A stretch of DNA of 9,531 nt from an uncultured Rhodobiaceae bacterium (GTDB lineage: Archaea > Thermoplasmatota > Poseidoniia > Poseidoniales > Poseidoniaceae), in NCBI GenBank assembly GCA_937911445.1, contig CALDQY010000198.1, positions 1 through 9,531 of the forward strand, written 5' to 3'. The notes under the pieces are model-generated. The model worked only from the letters and a program-made list of their open reading frames with translations, did not search any database and was not told where the DNA came from. A program made the translations under genes and the position numbers. Of the stretch, positions 6,333-9,531 are shown piece by piece (position 1 is the first letter of the stretch; every line of letters starts with the position of its first letter).

Positions 6333-6793
6333 CAGTTATCACCTTCCTTGAGTTGTACACCTTCCATGGTCATTTGAGAACGCATGTGGGCAATGGATCG
6401 GTAGGAACCACCCTTTGCCTTGAGGTAGTAACGGCGGTATTGCGAAGGCGTGATTTCATCAGCCTCTCGCAAATCCTTGAGAGCACGTCGTTGGGAGCGG
6501 ATGGTTCGCATCCATCGGTTCTTGCGTGGGTTACGAGCGTTTGCCGTACCCATTCGCTTACCTTGACCCTTCTGTCGACCCTTGCGACGCTGTTCTTGAC
6601 GGGTACGTGCTCGAACACGAGACGTTCCCTTGACAGCCTTGGCACGGATGAGCCCTTCTTCGATGAATTCGCGAATGTCGTCTGCTTGAACAGATGATGC
6701 GACCTCATCGATGTAGTCAGGGTTGATCCAAACACGGTTTTCACCGCACTTGAGAATCTTTGCTGCGAGTCGCTTTTGGTTTGTGAGCTGCAT
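6332..6793 (-). CDS. rpl19e: Large subunit ribosomal protein eL19 (L19e)
   Basis: eL19 occurs only in archaea and eukaryotes, contacts 23S rRNA and takes part in an intersubunit bridge. The 153-residue product shows the family order: N-terminal helical domain (LTNQKRLAAKILKCGENRVWINPDYIDEVASSVQADDIREFIEEGLI), a basic linker (SRVRARTRQEQRRKGRQKGQGKRMGTANAR), and a helical C-terminus with RWMRTIRSQRRALKDLREADEITPSQYRRYYLKAKGG. Length and motifs are normal. The ATG shares one base with the rpl32e stop (TGATG) and follows a strong SD, AAGGAGGA, seven bases upstream. Confidence 0.97.
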   Translation of the reverse strand: MQLTNQKRLAAKILKCGENRVWINPDYIDEVASSVQADDIREFIEEGLIRAKAVKGTSRVRARTRQEQRRKGRQKGQGKRMGTANARNPRKNRWMRTIRSQRRALKDLREADEITPSQYRRYYLKAKGGSYRSIAHMRSQMTMEGVQLKEGDN

Positions 6794-7437
6794 CAGACAT
6801 TCCTCCTTCGGTTCAAGATACGAATCCCCAATTCATCAGCACGAGCGTGGATGTTCTCTCGCTTTCGGCCACCAACGGTTCGACCGATTCGAGCAGCTTG
6901 GGTTTCTGGATCGATGGTTTCCAAATCGTTGAGGTTGTGAACCATGACTTCCTTGAATCCGGACGGGTGCAGACCACGTGCGGATGCAACCTTGCCATGT
7001 CCAACACGAACGAGGGAACCTCGATACTTGAAGTTGCGACGTTGCTTGTTGTCCATTCCATGAGGAGCACGCCATCCAGAACGAGACAATCGCTTGTATC
7101 GGAACCATTCTGTTCGACGGAAGGATGGTGTCTTCTTCTTTTGAGCAGCACGAAGCGCAAGTGCTTCTTGTGTTGCTTCATCGAGAACAGGCTTTTGCTT
7201 GGCAACGTGGACTTCATCCTCGTCATCATCCCAGTCGTCATCGTCTTCGAAGAAGTCGTCATCGCTTTCTTCAACATCGGATACGGCTTCTGTCTCTTCA
7301 ACAGGCGCATCGTCTTGCGCAGCAGCACCGGCGAGGCGCTCGATGAGATCTGCCTTCTTTCCGGAGACAGGGAGTCCTTGCTCCTTGAGCAATTCCTTGA
7401 GTTGAGCTACAGTCATATTTTCATAATCATCTGCCAT
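6793..7437 (-). CDS. rpl32e: Ribosomal protein eL32 with N-terminal SAP domain and acidic linker
   Basis: eL32 is an archaeal/eukaryotic large-subunit protein of about 130-140 residues in its minimal form; this one has 214. Residues about 104-213 are the eL32 core: SFRRTEWFRYKRLSRSGWRAPHG, KQRRNFKYRG, GLHPSGFKEVMVHNLNDLE and RIGRTVGGRKRENIHARADELGIRILN. Residues 8-35 (MTVAQLKELLKEQGLPVSGKKADLIERL) match the SAP nucleic-acid-binding motif closely, including its helix-Gly-Leu-Pro-x-x-Gly-Lys-Lys-x-x-Leu-x-x-Arg-Leu pattern. An Asp/Glu-rich linker (42-75) joins the two. Haloarchaeal eL32 also has an N-terminal domain, but there it is helix-hairpin-helix-like, so the extension differs in kind. 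The ATG lies six bases after the rpl6 stop with AAGGAG upstream, so the SAP part belongs to the gene. Confidence 0.95.
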   Translation of the reverse strand: MADDYENMTVAQLKELLKEQGLPVSGKKADLIERLAGAAAQDDAPVEETEAVSDVEESDDDFFEDDDDWDDDEDEVHVAKQKPVLDEATQEALALRAAQKKKTPSFRRTEWFRYKRLSRSGWRAPHGMDNKQRRNFKYRGSLVRVGHGKVASARGLHPSGFKEVMVHNLNDLETIDPETQAARIGRTVGGRKRENIHARADELGIRILNRRRNV

Positions 7438-7443
7438 TCTTCA

Positions 7444-7986
7444 TCACTCCTTGCTGAGACGATAAATACCGTCTTGGAAAACACGTCGATCTCGCTTCTT
7501 GACCGTTGTGCAGCGCTCAATGTTCGCCGCAGTTTGGCCAACGAGTTCTTTGTCAATTCCTGAAACTGTAATCTCAACTTTGTTGCTGACTTTCACGTCA
7601 ACACCGGGAAGGATGTCTGCGGAACGTGGAACTTTCTCACCGAAGTAGTTGTTGACAACAAAGTTCTGTCCTTGAACAGCCAAGGTCATTGGGAAGTGAG
7701 AGTAGAAGGCCTTCAAGTGGTAGGTGAATCCTTCCGTTACGCCCTTGATCATGTTGTTCAAGTGAGCATTCCAAGTTCCTGCCATAGCCTTGTCCTTGCG
7801 TCGTGGCAAGTCCGTTCGTACGATGAGTCCGCCTCCATCTTGGAAGATCTCAACTCGAGACGAGACGAAGGCTCGTGAAAGGGAACCGTTTGGTCCTGCG
7901 ATGGTGACGACGCCATCTTCGCTGAGTGTGGCTGTGACGCCTTCAGGGATGGTTACGTTGTGTTCGATTCTGTCGATTTTTACCAT
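7444..7986 (-). CDS. rpl6: Large subunit ribosomal protein uL6 (L6p)
   Basis: uL6 (eukaryotic L9) binds 23S rRNA near the sarcin-ricin loop. From the chosen ATG the product has 180 residues, normal for archaea: first L6 domain from VKIDRIEHNVTIPEGVTATLSEDGVVTIAGPNGSLSRAF, second domain with FPMTLAVQGQNFVVNNYFGEKVPR, the conserved ITVSGIDKELVGQTAANIE and the end VFQDGIYRLSKE. The open frame continues 20 codons further upstream, but those overlap rps8 and look unlike uL6. The ATG at 7986 has SD GAGGTGA five bases upstream, which settles the start. That SD overlaps the rps8 stop codon. Confidence 0.96.
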   Translation of the reverse strand: MVKIDRIEHNVTIPEGVTATLSEDGVVTIAGPNGSLSRAFVSSRVEIFQDGGGLIVRTDLPRRKDKAMAGTWNAHLNNMIKGVTEGFTYHLKAFYSHFPMTLAVQGQNFVVNNYFGEKVPRSADILPGVDVKVSNKVEITVSGIDKELVGQTAANIERCTTVKKRDRRVFQDGIYRLSKE

Positions 7987-7991
7987 GCTTT

Positions 7992-7999
7992 TCACCTCA
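7992..7999 (-). promoter_or_regulatory. Combined rps8 stop and rpl6 Shine-Dalgarno (TGAGGTGA)
   Basis: TGA at 7999-7997 ends rps8 and is at the same time the first three bases of TGAGGTGA, the ribosome binding site five bases before the rpl6 ATG at 7986. It decides against the longer upstream frame for rpl6. Confidence 0.85.
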
Positions 8000-8386
8000 A
8001 TATACGTAGGCAAGCAACTTGCCGCCGATGCGGGCGTCCTTCGCATCGTAGTGGTTCATGACGCCGGAATTGGTCGTAAGAATGAGGAGACCAAAGTCCT
8101 GAGCAGGGAGATAACGTGTCTCCCACTTTTCGAATTCTTGTCGGCGAACGCTGTGTCGTGGCTTGACGGTACCGCATCGGTTGATGGTTCCGCGAAGCTG
8201 GACGACAAAGGCGTCACCTCGGCCGTTTTCAACACGTGAGTACTCTCCGATGTATCCGGAAGACTGCATAATGTTGAGAACGTTTCCAAGTAGCTTGGAT
8301 GCTGGAGTCAATTCAACATCGAATTTTCCAGCTTGTTCTGCGTTGTAAATCTTGACGAGTGCGTCGTTTAATGGATCAAATTGCAT
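7997..8386 (-). CDS. rps8: Small subunit ribosomal protein uS8 (S8p)
   Basis: uS8 binds the central domain of 16S rRNA early in small-subunit assembly; in bacteria it also regulates its own operon. The 129-residue product has the archaeal features DPLNDALVKIYNAEQAGK, PASKLLGNVLNIMQSSGYIGEY, VQLRGTINRCGTVKPRHSV and the C-terminal RYLPAQDFGLLILTTNSGVMNHYDAKDARIGGKLLAYVY, which is nearly invariant in archaea. Length is normal. The ATG at 8386 has TGAGGTGA six bases upstream; an ATG four bases earlier (8390) is in another frame. No S8-binding regulatory hairpin was identified in the mRNA. Confidence 0.97.
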   Translation of the reverse strand: MQFDPLNDALVKIYNAEQAGKFDVELTPASKLLGNVLNIMQSSGYIGEYSRVENGRGDAFVVQLRGTINRCGTVKPRHSVRRQEFEKWETRYLPAQDFGLLILTTNSGVMNHYDAKDARIGGKLLAYVY

Positions 8387-8392
8387 TCATAA

Positions 8393-8400
8393 TCACCTCA
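8393..8400 (-). promoter_or_regulatory. Combined rps14 stop and rps8 Shine-Dalgarno (TGAGGTGA)
   Basis: The rps14 TGA (8400-8398) forms the first three bases of TGAGGTGA, which lies six bases before the rps8 ATG. Its use is the same as at the rps8/rpl6 and rpl30/rpl15 junctions. Confidence 0.85.
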
Positions 8401-8550
8401 GTTCATCTTTTTGAAACCGATTTCGTTTCCAACATCGCGGAAGCACTGACGGCATAGGCGTAGCCCGTGTCGTCGAATCATTCCTCGACGTCGCCCACAT
8501 CGGCGGCATCCAATTGTTCGTCCCATGTATTCTCCATGATCTCGTGCCAT
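8398..8550 (-). CDS. rps14: Small subunit ribosomal protein uS14, zinc-binding type
   Basis: This short gene encodes 50 residues beginning MARDHGEYMGRTIGCRRCGR and ending FRDVGNEIGFKKMN. Four cysteines in two CxxC pairs (C15/C18 and C33/C36) form the zinc site typical of archaeal/eukaryotic uS14 (S29), with a basic middle segment RRRGMIRRHGLRLCRQCF. The protein sits in the head of the small subunit. The ATG at 8550 follows GGAGGA, with only two bases between the rpl5 stop and the start. The place between rpl5 and rps8 is the standard archaeal one. A longer open frame on the same strand at 8393-8611 is a different frame and is not the gene. Confidence 0.97.
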   Translation of the reverse strand: MARDHGEYMGRTIGCRRCGRRRGMIRRHGLRLCRQCFRDVGNEIGFKKMN

Positions 8551-8552
8551 CT

Positions 8553-9080
8553 TCATTCCTCCATGATTTTAATTCCAAAGTTCGACTTGAACCATTCCAT
8601 GGACTCGTCACGAGTCACGCCATGGCCCTTGCCAACCTTGCTCTTTGCCTTTCGGCGTCGGCTGATACGGTGGCCAGGTCGCTCGAGAACGACGTTTATG
8701 TCCATACCGTAGATACCGATGTCTGGATCGTATTTTTGCTCTGGGAAATCCGTGTAGTCACGGATACCGAACGAGAGGTTTCCTTGTGCGTCAAAGTTCC
8801 AGCTTGGGATGGTATTGTCGCGGACCCAGAAAGCGTTGGTCAAGAATTCCTTGATGGTTTCTTGGTCACGCATGGTGGAGCGGCAACCGATTGGTGCACC
8901 CTCACGGACCTTGAGGTCACGGTTCTGAATCTTACCAAGCGTTCGCTGTGGGCGAACACCAGTAACCATTTCGAGAACGTTTTCAGCGTTGACCAGTCGG
9001 TCACCACCTTCGCCAACACCGATGTTGACGCAGACTTTTGTGATTCGTGGAACGCTCATTGGATTGACGGTCTCGCTCAA
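8553..9080 (-). CDS. rpl5: Large subunit ribosomal protein uL5 (L5p)
   Basis: uL5 (eukaryotic L11) binds 5S rRNA with uL18 in the central protuberance. The 175-residue product holds NPMSVPRITKVCVNIGVGEGGDRLVNAENVLEMVTGVRPQRT, the segment REGAPIGCRSTMRDQETIKEFL, the loop NFDAQGNLSFGIRDYTDFPEQKYDPDIGIYGMDINVVLERPG and the basic end RRRKAKSKVGKGHGVTRDESMEWFKSNFGIKIMEE. The start is taken as TTG at 9080, which overlaps the rps4e stop in the four bases TTGA and has GGAGGTGA four bases upstream. Family alignment (NPM followed by xxPRI) also needs residues before the ATG at 9059. The open frame further upstream lies inside rps4e and has no uL5 character. Confidence 0.95.
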   Translation of the reverse strand: MSETVNPMSVPRITKVCVNIGVGEGGDRLVNAENVLEMVTGVRPQRTLGKIQNRDLKVREGAPIGCRSTMRDQETIKEFLTNAFWVRDNTIPSWNFDAQGNLSFGIRDYTDFPEQKYDPDIGIYGMDINVVLERPGHRISRRRKAKSKVGKGHGVTRDESMEWFKSNFGIKIMEE

Positions 9081-9531
9081 GCCTTCACCTCCATGGCTGG
9101 GATGTTGGCATCGCCAACAGCAAAGACGTTGACTTCGGTTGTACCGAATTCGTCGAATGCGACTTCGTTTGGCATGCTTGAACGCTTGACAATGCGCTCC
9201 TTCATGGAAGCCATTTCGCCAACGTGTGTACCACCGATGAGGTAGCATCGAACACCGTCTTCAAACTTGATGTGTTCGAGAACTTCTTGGTCAGGCAAGG
9301 AGAGTTTGACCGAATCACCAGTGTTGAATTCCTTTGGGTCATCAACGAGCATGTTTCGACCATCGTGGAAGTTGAGTTGCGTCTTGCCACCTTTGAGCGT
9401 GGTCTTGCCTTCAACTCGAACGAGTTTCCATGACGCTTCTTCGGCTGAAATCTTGACGTAACGGAGGCGGCCGTTGGCATCGAGCATGCATCGGAAATGT
9501 TCGTCTCCAAGTGAGAGAACGTCCATGAGAC
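9077..9531 (-). CDS. rps4e: Small subunit ribosomal protein eS4 (S4e), C-terminal part
   Basis: The gene enters from the window edge, so its 5' end is missing. About 150 codons are visible of the roughly 235-245 usual for archaeal eS4. The visible part has MDVLSLGDEHFRCMLDANGRLRYVKISAEEASWKLVRVEGKTTLKGGKTQLNFHDGRNMLVDD, the conserved central domain, then LPDQEVLEHIKFEDGVRCYLIGGTHVGEMASMKERIVKRSSMPNEVAFDEFGTTEVNVFAVG, which includes the KOW-type segment. The N-terminal S4-like RNA-binding domain would lie outside. The ATG near the edge is internal, since eS4 sequence should precede it. It ends in TGA overlapping the TTG start of rpl5. Confidence 0.96.
   Translation of the reverse strand, partial: LMDVLSLGDEHFRCMLDANGRLRYVKISAEEASWKLVRVEGKTTLKGGKTQLNFHDGRNMLVDDPKEFNTGDSVKLSLPDQEVLEHIKFEDGVRCYLIGGTHVGEMASMKERIVKRSSMPNEVAFDEFGTTEVNVFAVGDANIPAMEVKA
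9085..9092 (-). promoter_or_regulatory. Shine-Dalgarno site of rpl5, inside rps4e
   Basis: The minus strand reads GGAGGTGA within the last codons of rps4e (Met-Glu-Val-Lys). It lies four bases before the TTG at 9080 and is a near-perfect archaeal SD, so it supports the TTG as the rpl5 start over the ATG at 9059, which is 25 bases away. Confidence 0.85.

Noticed and set aside
6847..7563. Long plus-strand open frame (238 codons) opposite rpl32e and rpl6
   Set aside because: It is antisense to two certain ribosomal protein genes; long shadow frames arise here from their codon use.
8393..8611. 72-codon frame over rps14
   Set aside because: It is shifted in frame from the real uS14 gene at 8398-8550, whose product has the CxxC pairs.
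8514..9245. Long plus-strand open frame (243 codons) opposite rpl5 and rps4e
   Set aside because: It is antisense to certain genes and has no family resemblance.
1..9531. CRISPR arrays, insertion sequences, phage or defence genes
   Set aside because: No spaced repeats, transposase-like or phage-like proteins were seen; this is a core housekeeping region.

Overview
This is an archaeal, euryarchaeal window. All recognised genes lie on the minus strand, so the transcriptional order runs from high to low coordinates. The ribosomal proteins are of the archaeal/eukaryotic set (eS4, eL32, eL19 and Zn-type uS14), and the 16S fragment carries the archaeal 515 and 344 signature segments. A spc-type ribosomal protein operon running directly into a 16S rRNA gene matches what has been described for marine Group II euryarchaea (Moreira, Rodriguez-Valera and Lopez-Garcia 2004, a deep-sea Group II fosmid with 16S rDNA and a 'spectinomycin-like operon'). 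The best placement is therefore Marine Group II / Poseidoniales or a close Thermoplasmata relative. That placement is an inference; no tree was computed.

Region 9531 to 4151 (minus): the 3' part of rps4e, then rpl5, rps14, rps8, rpl6, rpl32e, rpl19e, rpl18, rps5, rpl30 and rpl15, in the standard archaeal spc order. Genes overlap by 1-4 bases or sit 2-6 bases apart. Clear Shine-Dalgarno (SD) sequences are often built on the upstream stop codon, which points to one tightly coupled transcript. rps14 is a 50-codon gene at 8398-8550. Several start sites need correction from the longest ORF: rpl5 starts at a TTG (9080), rpl6 at 7986, rpl30 at a GTG (5056), and rpl15 probably at 4576.

Region 4134 to 2194: secY, the protein-conducting channel subunit, with an unusual N-terminal block of four predicted membrane helices before the normal ten-helix core. 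Region 2140 to 875: an unrecognised two-helix membrane protein with a large Cys/Trp/Tyr-rich outer domain, in the place where many euryarchaea carry adk.

Region 874 to about 525 has no protein gene. It holds a U-tract, a TATA-like box, a tandem 8-bp repeat, a GC-rich element with interleaved complementary arms (a possible pseudoknot) and a second hairpin, then a T6 run. From about 525 to 1 is the 5' third of the 16S rRNA gene, cut by the window edge.

The genes together make both ribosomal subunits and the translocon that receives ribosomes at the membrane. The points most worth a second look are the extended SecY, a SAP domain fused to eL32, the membrane protein between secY and the 16S gene, and the structured element in front of the 16S gene.
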